Assembly: GCA_900319865.1 (NCBI GenBank)
Contig: ONQD01000004.1
Coordinates: forward strand, 1 to 64,000
Source: an uncultured Bacteroidales bacterium
Lineage (GTDB): Bacteria > Bacteroidota > Bacteroidia > Bacteroidales > P3
Direction: 5' to 3'
DNA length: 64,000 bases
The notes under the pieces are model-generated. The model did no database searches. It was not told the origin of the DNA and was given only the letters and a program-made list of their open reading frames with translations. Both the position numbers and the translations under genes were made by a program. Of this stretch, positions 41,886 to 50,050 are shown piece by piece (the stretch's first letter is position 1; the number at the start of each line of letters is the position of its first letter).

Positions 41886-42395
41886 CTATGTGGTTTTCCG
41901 GGATGGGTGTGAATTGGAATACTTGTGCCAGAAGGCTTTTAGTTTCCGCTCAAGGAAGAAGACATCGTAGAGGTCGGAATCGATAGAGTAAAGGATGCCG
42001 CCCTTAAGACGGATTATCACCTCTTTTTGAATACTCAAGTGGTTGGTGACAGACACATCGAATTGCGAAGAGATGTCTCTGATATCATTCCAAGGGATGA
42101 CTGCTTTGCCCACCTCGCCCCACTCGCCGTTGCGTGTTTTCTTAGCGACATGGGGAATGGAAAGATGGGCCGGGGACACGATAATGCGGTCGTTCCAGTA
42201 GCGCAGAAGGTGGACCGCAACCCAGAGGAGGAATGCAATGACAACTCCGCACAATATCTTGACCCAAAGAACATCTGAATAGATGATGGGGAGAACGAAT
42301 ACTGCAATACCCGGCCCATAAAGCAGTAGTTGGATCAGGATGCTGACGTGGGTTTTGTAGATGGCAGCGGGACGGATATGAGTTTTTTGAGCCAC
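41886..42395 (-). CDS. Unknown two-TM protein with PH-like C-terminal domain
   Basis: The frame is open from 42443, but its only ATG lies inside the ferritin terminator hairpin. I place the start at the GTG of VAQKTHIRPAAIYKTHVSI (42395), giving 169 aa. Two membrane helices (ILIQLLLYGPGIAVFVLPIIY and WVKILCGVVIAFLLWVAVHLL) are followed by a beta-rich part (RIIVSPAHLSIPHV, AVIPWNDIRDISSQF, EVIIRLKGGILYSIDSDL) and a final helix, like bacterial PH-type domains. The function is unknown. It may be expressed by read-through. Confidence 0.55.
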   Translation of the reverse strand: MAQKTHIRPAAIYKTHVSILIQLLLYGPGIAVFVLPIIYSDVLWVKILCGVVIAFLLWVAVHLLRYWNDRIIVSPAHLSIPHVAKKTRNGEWGEVGKAVIPWNDIRDISSQFDVSVTNHLSIQKEVIIRLKGGILYSIDSDLYDVFFLERKLKAFWHKYSNSHPSRKTT

Positions 42396-42409
42396 AAAGG
42401 AACAGGGTT

Positions 42410-42446
42410 TAAAAAAAGGTGTGCAGGAACAATTCTTGCACACCTT
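42410..42446 (-). terminator. Terminator of the ferritin gene
   Basis: On the minus strand AAGGTGTGCA (42446-42437) pairs with TGCACACCTT (42425-42416), extended by an inner AGAA/TTCC-type stem, then TTTTTTTAAAC. Confidence 0.85.
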
Positions 42447-42463
42447 CTATTGATGGATTGAAA

Positions 42464-42979
42464 TTAGTCGAGTACCAAGCTGGGGGCATTGTAGGTGCGG
42501 CCGGCCAACTCCTGATTGAGCATGTAGAGGCTGCGGGCATCAGCACCAAAGAGTTCCATCTTGGAAATCATGTCGCGGGCATTGGTTTCCTCCTCGCCCT
42601 GCTCTTTTACGAACCAGTCGAGGAACTGCATGGTGCGGAAATCCTTCACCTTGCTGGCGGCATCGTAGATAGTGTGGATGCTGGCTGTGACATATTCTTC
42701 GTGTTCCAGACCGGCTTTGAGCACGTCCATATCGGTTTTGAACACTTTGTCGGGCATGGCGATGGCTTCGAGTTTGATGGGGCAGTCGTTGTTCTGCATA
42801 TACTTGTAGATAAGCATAGCGTGGTCACGCTCTTCCTGTGCCTGAATCATGTACCAGTTGGCAAAGCCGTTGAGGCCTCGTTTGTCAAAATAGTTGTTCA
42901 TGTCGAGATACAGATAGGCGGAGTAAAGCTCTTTGTTGATTTGCTCGTTGAGCAAATCGGATACTTTTTTGTTAAGCAT
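42464..42979 (-). CDS. ftnA: Ferritin
   Basis: A 171-aa non-haem ferritin that oxidises and stores iron in a 24-mer shell. The ferroxidase ligands are visible: the Glu in NKELYSAYLYLDM (helix A), EERDHAMLIY (Glu/His of helix B), HEEYVTASI and EQGEEETNARDM (helices C-D). It lacks a haem-binding Met typical of bacterioferritin. It lies 18 bp after the rubredoxin stop and ends in a strong terminator. With the flavoprotein, reductase and rubredoxin it forms an oxidative-stress cluster in which O2/peroxide removal and iron storage work together. Confidence 0.95.
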   Translation of the reverse strand: MLNKKVSDLLNEQINKELYSAYLYLDMNNYFDKRGLNGFANWYMIQAQEERDHAMLIYKYMQNNDCPIKLEAIAMPDKVFKTDMDVLKAGLEHEEYVTASIHTIYDAASKVKDFRTMQFLDWFVKEQGEEETNARDMISKMELFGADARSLYMLNQELAGRTYNAPSLVLD

Positions 42980-42997
42980 AATAAAAATATTTTAGGG

Positions 42998-43156
42998 TTA
43001 TTGTTTCTCAAAATGGGTTTTATCGACCGAGCAGAGAGGGCAGACCCAGTCGGCGGGGAGGTCTTCGAATTTGGTGCCGGGGGCGATACCGTTGTCGGGG
43101 TCACCAACTGCGGGGTCATAGACATAACCGCAGACATTGCAAACATACTTTTCCAT
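42998..43156 (-). CDS. rd: Rubredoxin (52 aa)
   Basis: This short gene encodes [20 protein letters not shown] onward, 52 residues ending DKTHFEKQ. The four iron ligands are C6, C9, C39 and C42 in CNVCGYVYD and [10 protein letters not shown], and the [22 protein letters not shown] core is textbook rubredoxin. It passes single electrons, here most likely from the flavin reductase-rubredoxin to the A-type flavoprotein. It starts about 150 bp after the reductase gene and lies directly before ferritin. Confidence 0.96.
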   Translation of the reverse strand: MEKYVCNVCGYVYDPAVGDPDNGIAPGTKFEDLPADWVCPLCSVDKTHFEKQ

Positions 43157-43306
43157 AACAATTCTTTTTATATGATGATTAAACTATTCACTCTAAAAGG
43201 CAACAGGGTTTATTGCGTAGCCTGTAGGCGCTTTGGCGGAGATTTACAACCGCTACAATGCTGGCGGAAATGAGCGGGCGAAAGTAGACGGTTGTGAGAT
43301 GGCTCT

Positions 43307-43939
43307 CTATTCCACCTTAACAAAGTCCACTTTGCCATGTTTGCACCATGGGCAGACGAAATCGTCAGGGACCTCGTCGCCTTCATACACATAGCCGCAA
43401 GTCTGGCATACCCAGCGGGTAGTTCCGGTGGAGCCGGACTGGGCGGGAATAGCGGGCTTGGGCTTGATATGCTGGTGGTAGTAGGCATAGGTAAGCGACG
43501 GGTCGTTGCGCAGCATCACAGCCTCGCTAATCTGGGCAATAAAGAGGGTGTGGGTGCCCAGGTCAACAGTCTGGTTCACCTTGCCACTGATATAGGCATT
43601 GGTGTAGTTGGGGATGTACAAGAGGCCATTGGCAGAACGCATTTCCACCTCGCACTGCTCAAACTTGTTGACATCGCGCCCACTCTGGAAGCCAAAATGC
43701 TCTATCACCTTCATGGGGGTGTGTTCGGTGAGCATTGAGACATTGAAGAGGCCGGTATGCAATATCATGTCGTGGGTCAAGTTTTGCTTGTTGACCGAAA
43801 TCATCATCTGCAACGGTGTGTCGGTCAGCTGATTTGCCACATTCACAATACATCCGTTGTCTTTATCGCCCTCGCGGGCGGTGAGCACATACAGCCCATA
43901 GCTTATCTTGGCCAAAGCGTCGGGGTTCAAGGTGTTCAT
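43307..43939 (-). CDS. hrb: Flavin reductase-rubredoxin fusion (high-molecular-weight rubredoxin)
   Basis: A 210-aa protein. Residues 1 to about 155 are an FMN-binding flavin reductase-like domain (ISYGLYVLTAREGDKDNGCIVN, VSVNKQNLTHDMI-like segment, LGTHTLFIAQISEAVML). After a Pro/Ala linker the last ~45 residues form a rubredoxin domain with WVCQTCGYVYEG and FVCPWCKHGKVDF. This architecture matches Hrb of Moorella, which moves electrons from NADH to the diiron flavoprotein FprA. FprA is the gene immediately upstream, which supports the pairing. Confidence 0.92.
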   Translation of the reverse strand: MNTLNPDALAKISYGLYVLTAREGDKDNGCIVNVANQLTDTPLQMMISVNKQNLTHDMILHTGLFNVSMLTEHTPMKVIEHFGFQSGRDVNKFEQCEVEMRSANGLLYIPNYTNAYISGKVNQTVDLGTHTLFIAQISEAVMLRNDPSLTYAYYHQHIKPKPAIPAQSGSTGTTRWVCQTCGYVYEGDEVPDDFVCPWCKHGKVDFVKVE

Positions 43940-43985
43940 GGTAATTGGGTATTTGTGTTTTACTCTATGTGTTGACTATTGGGGA

Positions 43986-45197
43986 TTATAGTTCCTCCTT
44001 CAATTCGGCCAAAAGCAGATCGGCAAGAGTGTTCATGTCGGCAAGTTGGTCGGGTTTCATGGCCGACTTTAGACTGAGGTTCTCGCCCACTACCGAAATA
44101 TCTTTCATCTGTTCCAGGATAGCACGAATCTGCTTGCCGCTTTGGGCCGCCCAAGTGCCGTTTTCGATAATGGCCACAGTGCGGTTTTGCCAATTGTGGG
44201 CTTTGAGGTCCAGCAAGAGGTTCTCCATCGGGGTGAAGATGCCGGCATTGTAGGTGGAGGAGGCCAACACCACATGGCTGAAGCGGAATGCCTCGCTCAC
44301 TAGCTGGCTTACATGGGTGTGGCTTGCATCGTACATGGCGATATTGCGAACGCCGCGTTCGGCCATCAGACTGGCCATCTTCTCGGCAGCAGAAGCCGTG
44401 TGGCCGTATACGCTGGCATAAACTATCAGTAGGCCACGTTCTTCAGGCAGGTATTTGCTCCATGTGTCGTATTTGCCGATAAAATAGCCCAGCTCTTTGC
44501 GCCAGATGGGGCCATGAAGCGGGCAAATCATCTGGATGTCGATGGTGGCGGCTTTCTTCAAAGCGGACTGCACCTGGACTCCATATTTGCCGACAATGTT
44601 GATAAAGTAACGACGAGCATCGTCCAACCAGTCGCGGTCGAAATTCACTTCGTCGGCATAGATGTTGCCGTTGAGCGCACCAAAAGTGCCGAAGGCATCG
44701 GCCGAGAAGAGTATTTTGTCAACAGTGTCGTAGGTCATCATCACCTCGGGCCAGTGCACCATGGGTGTCATCACAAATGTCAAAGTGTGGCGGCCGGTAT
44801 TGAGAGTGCCGCCTTCGGCAACGGTCTGTAGACGGCTGTCGATGTCGAACGAAAAGAACTGGCGTATCATGGCCGCCGCTTTGTTATTGGTCACCACCGT
44901 AACCGTAGGATACCGCAACACAATATCCTCAATCAGAGCACAGTGGTCTGGCTCCATGTGGTTCACCACAAGATAGTCGAGCGGACGGCCGTCGAGGGCA
45001 GCAGCCACATTCTCAAAAAACTGGCCCGACACAGCAGCATCGGCGGTATCGAGCAATACAGTTTTCTCATCCAAGAGCAGATAACTGTTATAGGAAACCC
45101 CGCGGGGGATGGGATATACATTCTCGAAAAGGGCCAACTTGCGGTCGCTGGCTCCCACATAGTACAAATCGGATGTTAATTGACGATAGTTGTGCAT
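43986..45197 (-). CDS. fprA: A-type flavodiiron protein (O2/NO reductase)
   Basis: A 403-aa protein. The N-terminal beta-lactamase-like domain carries the diiron site: NHMEPDHCALIED (HxExDH), the His in TPMVHWPEVM, the Asp in LFSADAFGTFG and the His in CPLHGPIW. The C-terminal flavodoxin domain starts VYASVYGHTASAAEKM, the FMN phosphate loop. The enzyme reduces O2 to water or NO to N2O, protecting anaerobes. It is the first gene of fprA-hrb-rd-ftnA. Confidence 0.95.
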   Translation of the reverse strand: MHNYRQLTSDLYYVGASDRKLALFENVYPIPRGVSYNSYLLLDEKTVLLDTADAAVSGQFFENVAAALDGRPLDYLVVNHMEPDHCALIEDIVLRYPTVTVVTNNKAAAMIRQFFSFDIDSRLQTVAEGGTLNTGRHTLTFVMTPMVHWPEVMMTYDTVDKILFSADAFGTFGALNGNIYADEVNFDRDWLDDARRYFINIVGKYGVQVQSALKKAATIDIQMICPLHGPIWRKELGYFIGKYDTWSKYLPEERGLLIVYASVYGHTASAAEKMASLMAERGVRNIAMYDASHTHVSQLVSEAFRFSHVVLASSTYNAGIFTPMENLLLDLKAHNWQNRTVAIIENGTWAAQSGKQIRAILEQMKDISVVGENLSLKSAMKPDQLADMNTLADLLLAELKEEL

Positions 45198-45220
45198 AAT
45201 TAATTATTTTAATGAGACTG

Positions 45221-45228
45221 CAAAGATA
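45221..45228 (-). promoter_or_regulatory. -7 element of the fprA cluster
   Basis: TATCTTTG on the minus strand (45228-45221), with GTTG about 18 bp upstream in the -33 position. The leader is about 20 nt. Confidence 0.6.
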
Positions 45229-45301
45229 CAACTTTTTTCAGACATACAACGTCTTTTTCTCATCATAAAACAAATTTAATAATTAAATCGGTTTTTTTAT
45301 G

Positions 45302-45471
45302 TATCTTTGCAGCGGAATATCGATACGGGGACCACAGGGGTCAAGACTGGTATAGTGTTCTTTCAGCTTGCTTTTTGGCAAGACAAAACAGATAGAGCGG
45401 CCGCATGTGCGGAGTGCAAAGACCTTGTGTGGGTATCCAATTCGAGTCAAACAATAAAGTAACACTTCATC
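45302..45471 (+). promoter_or_regulatory. -7 element and 160-nt structured leader of lpxK
   Basis: TATCTTTG (45302-45309) starts a leader of about 155 nt before the lpxK ATG. The leader has small hairpins, for example CTTGC-TTTTTG-GCAAG near 45370 and CCGCATGTGCGG near 45400, and no convincing ORF. A regulatory leader is possible. Confidence 0.45.
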
Positions 45472-46572
45472 ATGTCGTTCAGAAACACAATATCCTGGAT
45501 TCTTTTCCCGCTCACGATGTGGTATGCCATCGGTGTGTGGTTTCGTAATTTCCTCTTCTCGGTTGGAATAAAAAAACAGTCCACCCCACAGGTCACCACC
45601 GTTGGAGTGGGCAACCTGTGTGCCGGCGGTGCGGGGAAGACCCCTTTTGTGGAATACCTGTTGCGTCTGTTCTCCGAACAATATTCCACCGCTCTTCTGA
45701 GCCGTGGGTATGCCCGCAAGACCAAAGGTTACATGCTTGACGACGGAAACCACGACCCCTCGCTACTGGGCGACGAACCCGCCATGATAGCCCGCAAATA
45801 CCCAAAAGTCACCGTAGCAGTGTGCGAAAAAAGGGTTGAGGGAACCGAGAAACTCCTGGCATCCGGCAACCCTCCACAACTAATTGTGCTCGACGATGTG
45901 TTCCAGCACCGCTACATCAAACCCACCGTCAACATTCTCCTTACCGAATACCACCGACCATTCTACAAAGACTTCATCCTCCCCTTCGGTAATCTGCGCG
46001 AAGGACGAGCCGCCCGGTTCCGTGCCAATATCGTCATCGTAACGAAATCGCCCGAACAGCTCAAACCCCTCGAAAAACACACTATCATCACACACCTCAA
46101 ACTGAGACCCTATCAGAAAGTGTTTTTCAGCTATATCCACTATTGCGACCCGCTGCCCCTCCTAGGATTCTCCCCGTTGCCGCTCAACACCCTCGACTCG
46201 GTCCTTATTGTCACAGGCATTGCCCATCCCGAGACCATGCACCAGTATGTTCGCGGCATCTGCCCCACAGTCACTACCATCAAATACAGCGACCACCACA
46301 AATACACGCTCTCCGATATCAAGCGTATACGCAAGACCTTCGACCACCTGAGTGGCGACCGCAAAATCATCCTCACCACCGAAAAGGATGCAGCCCGCCT
46401 GCGTGAGCTTGCCGCCAAAAATGCATTGATTGGACTCCCGGTATACTATATGCCAATCGAGGTGCGTATCCACCAGAACGAAGAAGACAATTTTGACCAA
46501 ACCATTCAGACCATCGTCAAAGAGAATATTCTTTTCCTCAATAGAGTACAAAAAGCCAAGTTTAACTTTTAA
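45472..46572 (+). CDS. lpxK: Tetraacyldisaccharide 4'-kinase
   Basis: This 366-aa inner-membrane kinase phosphorylates the 4' position of tetraacyldisaccharide-1-P to form lipid IVA. It begins with a hydrophobic helix (ILFPLTMWYAIGVWFRN). The P-loop reads VGVGNLCAGGAGKTPFVEYL, YARKTKGYMLDD and VLDDVFQHRYIKP are the other conserved blocks, and LTTEKDAARL is near the end. It is the first gene of an operon with cutC and a transglutaminase-like gene. Confidence 0.94.
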   Translation: MSFRNTISWILFPLTMWYAIGVWFRNFLFSVGIKKQSTPQVTTVGVGNLCAGGAGKTPFVEYLLRLFSEQYSTALLSRGYARKTKGYMLDDGNHDPSLLGDEPAMIARKYPKVTVAVCEKRVEGTEKLLASGNPPQLIVLDDVFQHRYIKPTVNILLTEYHRPFYKDFILPFGNLREGRAARFRANIVIVTKSPEQLKPLEKHTIITHLKLRPYQKVFFSYIHYCDPLPLLGFSPLPLNTLDSVLIVTGIAHPETMHQYVRGICPTVTTIKYSDHHKYTLSDIKRIRKTFDHLSGDRKIILTTEKDAARLRELAAKNALIGLPVYYMPIEVRIHQNEEDNFDQTIQTIVKENILFLNRVQKAKFNF

Positions 46573-46582
46573 CTCCTCTACC

Positions 46583-47263
46583 ATGAATATTGAAATCTGT
46601 GCCAATTCCATACAATCCGCCTCCAATGCTTGCCTGCCTGGTGTTACACGCATTGAGCTGTGCAGCCATCTGGACGTGGGCGGACTCACCCCATCGTATC
46701 ATGATATAGACTACTGTGTGCATCAACTTCACCTACGCACCCATGTGCTCATTCGTCCCAGGGAGGGCAATTTTGTATACAGCACCGACGAGATAGAATT
46801 GATGCTCAAACAAGTGGAACAATGCCGCAGTCTTGGCGCACATGCCATCGTAGTAGGATTCCTGACCGATAAAGGTGCCGTTGACACTGCTCTCACCCGC
46901 AGATTTGTCGAACTTGCCCACCCCATGGAGGTCACCTTCCACCGAGCCTTCGACGAACTGAAACAAAACCCTCTCGAAGCCCTCGAAGACATCATAGGTT
47001 GCGGCTGCGACAGGATACTTACATCCGGGCTCCAACCCACGGCCGAACTGGGTATGGAAACCATCCACGAACTGGTGGAACATGCTGCTGGCCGCATCTC
47101 GATTATGCCCGGAGGCGGCATCACTCCGACCAACGTGGCACGAATCGTCGAGGCCACCGGTGTAAACGAAGTGCACGGTTCGTGTAAAACCACTCTCACT
47201 GACGGCACAGTACAAACCGACCCCAAAATTGTCAATCAACTTATAAATGCATTATCCCGATGA
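46583..47263 (+). CDS. cutC: CutC family protein
   Basis: A 226-aa TIM-barrel protein: IEICANSIQSASNA at the start, GVTRIELCSHLDVGGLTPS, VLIRPREGNFVYS, VTFHRAFDE and ILTSGLQPTAELG are the family signatures. CutC was named for copper tolerance but its activity is unsettled. I start at the ATG at 46583, 10 bp after lpxK; the upstream open frame overlaps lpxK. The stop overlaps the next gene by 4 bp. Confidence 0.93.
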   Translation: MNIEICANSIQSASNACLPGVTRIELCSHLDVGGLTPSYHDIDYCVHQLHLRTHVLIRPREGNFVYSTDEIELMLKQVEQCRSLGAHAIVVGFLTDKGAVDTALTRRFVELAHPMEVTFHRAFDELKQNPLEALEDIIGCGCDRILTSGLQPTAELGMETIHELVEHAAGRISIMPGGGITPTNVARIVEATGVNEVHGSCKTTLTDGTVQTDPKIVNQLINALSR

Positions 47264-50049
47264 AAACAAAGCCCATCTCATTTCGCATCCGTGCTACCCT
47301 CATTCCCATTCTTTCACTGCTCCTGCTCTTCCCCTCCTGCAACCGCAACCCCCATTTCATTACAAACAAAGAATACCGCCAACAGGTTGAATCCGACTTT
47401 GCAACACGCAGTGCCGACCTCAACTTCGGGGCTCTCTCCCTGTGCCTCGACACCCTCAACCGTGCCGAGCGCGAGGCCATGCAGTTCCTCTATGCCTACA
47501 TGCCTTATAGCGACCTTGCCGACTATACTCCCGACTTCTACCTCGACCAGGTGCGCTATGCCTTTGCCGCACGTGAGCAGATGCCTTGGGGAAAAACCGT
47601 TCCCGAAGATATATTCCGACATTTCGTGTTGGTATATCGTGTGAACAACGAAAACCTCGACACAGCCCGCATGGCATTCTACCACGCACTGAAAGACCGT
47701 GTGCAGGGCATGACGATGGAGGAGGCTGCCTTGGAAGTGAACCACTGGTGCCACGAGCATGTGGCCTACCGTGCAGCCGACAGCCGCACCTCCGCACCCC
47801 TCGCCACCATGCGCACCTCCCTGGGCCGTTGCGGAGAGGAGAGCACCTTTGCCGTCACCGCCCTCCGCTCGGTGGGGATCCCTGCCCGGCAGTGCTACAC
47901 CCCCCGCTGGGCACACTGCGACGACAACCACGCATGGGTTGAGGTGTGGATTGCAAACCCCGACGGCAAGAGCGGCGAATGGAAGTTCCTCGGTGCCTGC
48001 GAGCCCGACCCCGAACTCAACATGGGATGGTTTGCTGTGCCCAGCACCCGCTGCCTCATGGTGCACAGCAAGGCTTTTGGCCGCTACCACGGCGATGAGG
48101 AGGTAGTCAAGCAGACCGCCCTCTACAGCGAGCTGAACCTCCTTAGCCACTATGCCCCCACACGCCGTGTCACCGCTACCGTCTGCGGTCCCGACGGCAA
48201 GCCCCTGCCCAGTGCCCACGTAAAATTCAAAATGTACAACTACGCAGAATACTACACATTGGCCGACTATGAGACCGACAAACAAGGCCAGGCGAGCCTC
48301 ACCACAGGTCTCGGCGACATATTGGTGTGGGCCACCGACGGCACGCGCTACACCTTCAGCAAATTAGATGTAAGAAAAGACAGCACTATAACATTAACCC
48401 TGTCCGACAAGTCGGACTTGTCGGACCAGTCTGACCAGTCTGACCAGTCCGACATAGTACTCTTAGATATAGTTCCTCCCGCGCCCGGCACAGCCAAGGT
48501 GACTCCTTCCGACGAGGCCGTTGCACGCAACGCCCGCCGTCTCGCCTACGAGGACTCCCTACGAAATGCCTATACAGCCACCTTCCCCACCAAGGACAAC
48601 TTCAAGAGCTACCTACCCAAAGACTGGCTCTGGAATCAGGATTTGTTCTCTGATGCTCAAGTGTGGGAAATCGTCCACAAGTCCGAAGGCAATTACGCCG
48701 AGATATACAAATACTTTGAGCACTGGCCAGCCCAATACCGTTCAGGCGAGCATATCTACGACTACCTCAAGTCCTATTCCGACAAAGACCTGCGCGACAT
48801 CACCGCCGATGTGCTCCAAGCCCAAGAAACAGGCTTCGACTGGGTGAACCGCATCCAAGGCACCTGCACCAACGCCCTCTATACCTACGACGTGTATAAG
48901 AAGGGCATCCTCCCTGCCCGCATCAGCAACGAGCTTGTGCGCGACTGGCGGCAGCCGTTGTTAAAAGAAATGACAGATTTTGCAAACTGGGTTGATTTGT
49001 CCGATAATGGGAGGACGTATCTAAAGCAGAGAATGCAGCCAGAGGCGTATAAGCAAGATTATGAGGCATTGAGAAATTGGACGATTGAGAATATTGCCGT
49101 GGACGACACAGGCAACTACTACAATTGCCCCATCTCGCCCATGGGTGTGCTCCGACTGCGCCATGCCGATGCCCACAGTCGCGACATCTTCTTTGTGGCA
49201 GCCTGCCGGGCATTCGACATCCCCGCCTACCTCGACAACGCCACCAACACCATCTACGTCTGGGATGGCACCGATTGGCAAAAAACCAGCCTAGCTAGTA
49301 ATGCTAGTACTACTAGCATTACTAGAACTACTAGTTCTTCTAGCCTCACCCTCACCTATCATGGCAAAGAGCCCGCCACCCCCATCTACTACCCCCACTT
49401 CACCCTCCAGAAACTCGAGAACGGTGATTTCCGCACCTTCGACTTCGAGGACGACCCCCGCATGGCCTCCTTCCCCGCCACCATCGAGCTGGAGCCCGGC
49501 ACCTACTGCCTCAGCACCGGCAACCGCTACCCCGAAGGCGACGTGCTCAACCGCATGGAGTTCTTCTCAGTTGGTGAGGGGCAGCATGTCACCAAGGAAA
49601 TCATATTGCGTCCCTTGGTAGACCGCAATAAGCAGAACCTCCCCTGCCTCTCCCCCACCCTCTCGGTGATGGAAGGGGTCACCCTTGCCGACTATGCCGG
49701 CACCACCGGGTGCATTCTGGCCTTCCTGGGACCTCATCGCGAACCCGCCAAACATCTGATAAAAGAGATGCTACAGAACCAAAAAGCTTTCCAACAATGG
49801 GATGGAATGTGCTACATCACCACCACCGACCCCGGCAATGCCGATCTTCTGCAATTGCGTAACACCGATATTGCTAACCTTGCACCCAACCACCGCGACC
49901 CCATTGAGAAAACTGTGGCCAAGGCACTAAACCTCACAGAATACGAATATCCCCTGGTAGCCGTTGTTGACAACGAAGGGCATATACTTTTCCACAATGC
50001 CGGCTACAGCATCGGACTTGCCGAACAGTTGCTCAAACACTGTCGATAG
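47260..50049 (+). CDS. Transglutaminase-like lipoprotein
   Basis: A 929-aa lipoprotein (signal ending LLFPSCNRN). Near residue 185 is a transglutaminase-like site: LGRCGEESTFAVTALRSVG with the Cys, then HCDDNHAWVEVWI with the His and later Asp. A beta-sandwich domain follows (VTATVCGPDGKPLPSAHVKF), then a large C-terminal region; the last ~130 residues are thioredoxin-like (GCILAFLGPHREPAKHLI, YPLVAVVDNEGHILFHNAGYS). Two in-frame 9-bp repeat tracts interrupt it: DKSDLSDQSDQSDQSD near 385 and SNASTTSITRTTSSSS near 685. Third gene of the lpxK operon, overlapping cutC by 4 bp. Confidence 0.82.
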   Translation: MKTKPISFRIRATLIPILSLLLLFPSCNRNPHFITNKEYRQQVESDFATRSADLNFGALSLCLDTLNRAEREAMQFLYAYMPYSDLADYTPDFYLDQVRYAFAAREQMPWGKTVPEDIFRHFVLVYRVNNENLDTARMAFYHALKDRVQGMTMEEAALEVNHWCHEHVAYRAADSRTSAPLATMRTSLGRCGEESTFAVTALRSVGIPARQCYTPRWAHCDDNHAWVEVWIANPDGKSGEWKFLGACEPDPELNMGWFAVPSTRCLMVHSKAFGRYHGDEEVVKQTALYSELNLLSHYAPTRRVTATVCGPDGKPLPSAHVKFKMYNYAEYYTLADYETDKQGQASLTTGLGDILVWATDGTRYTFSKLDVRKDSTITLTLSDKSDLSDQSDQSDQSDIVLLDIVPPAPGTAKVTPSDEAVARNARRLAYEDSLRNAYTATFPTKDNFKSYLPKDWLWNQDLFSDAQVWEIVHKSEGNYAEIYKYFEHWPAQYRSGEHIYDYLKSYSDKDLRDITADVLQAQETGFDWVNRIQGTCTNALYTYDVYKKGILPARISNELVRDWRQPLLKEMTDFANWVDLSDNGRTYLKQRMQPEAYKQDYEALRNWTIENIAVDDTGNYYNCPISPMGVLRLRHADAHSRDIFFVAACRAFDIPAYLDNATNTIYVWDGTDWQKTSLASNASTTSITRTTSSSSLTLTYHGKEPATPIYYPHFTLQKLENGDFRTFDFEDDPRMASFPATIELEPGTYCLSTGNRYPEGDVLNRMEFFSVGEGQHVTKEIILRPLVDRNKQNLPCLSPTLSVMEGVTLADYAGTTGCILAFLGPHREPAKHLIKEMLQNQKAFQQWDGMCYITTTDPGNADLLQLRNTDIANLAPNHRDPIEKTVAKALNLTEYEYPLVAVVDNEGHILFHNAGYSIGLAEQLLKHCR
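48400..48455 (+). repeat. 9-bp SDQ repeat in the transglutaminase-like gene
   Basis: In-frame TCTGACCAG repeat coding SDLSDQSDQSDQSD, the reverse complement of the unit in the S8 protease gene, so both genes read it as Ser-Asp-Gln. Confidence 0.85.
49293..49345 (+). repeat. CTAG-spaced 9-bp repeat in the transglutaminase-like gene
   Basis: Six or more CTAG tetramers follow one another at exactly 9-bp steps (CTAGNNNNN), coding a Ser/Thr/Ala-rich linker. CTAG is usually rare in bacterial genes. Confidence 0.85.
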
Positions 50050-50050
50050 G

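Noticed and set aside
41699-41986. 95-aa plus-strand ORF
   Set aside because: It starts in a repeat hairpin and overlaps the opposite-strand membrane-protein gene; no domain and a low-quality Arg-rich end.
42898-43161. 87-aa minus-strand ORF across ferritin and rubredoxin
   Set aside because: A shadow frame; the real gene here is the 52-aa rubredoxin at 42998-43156.
45283-45753. 156-aa minus-strand ORF over the lpxK start
   Set aside because: Antisense to lpxK with no motif; the lpxK frame has clear family signatures.
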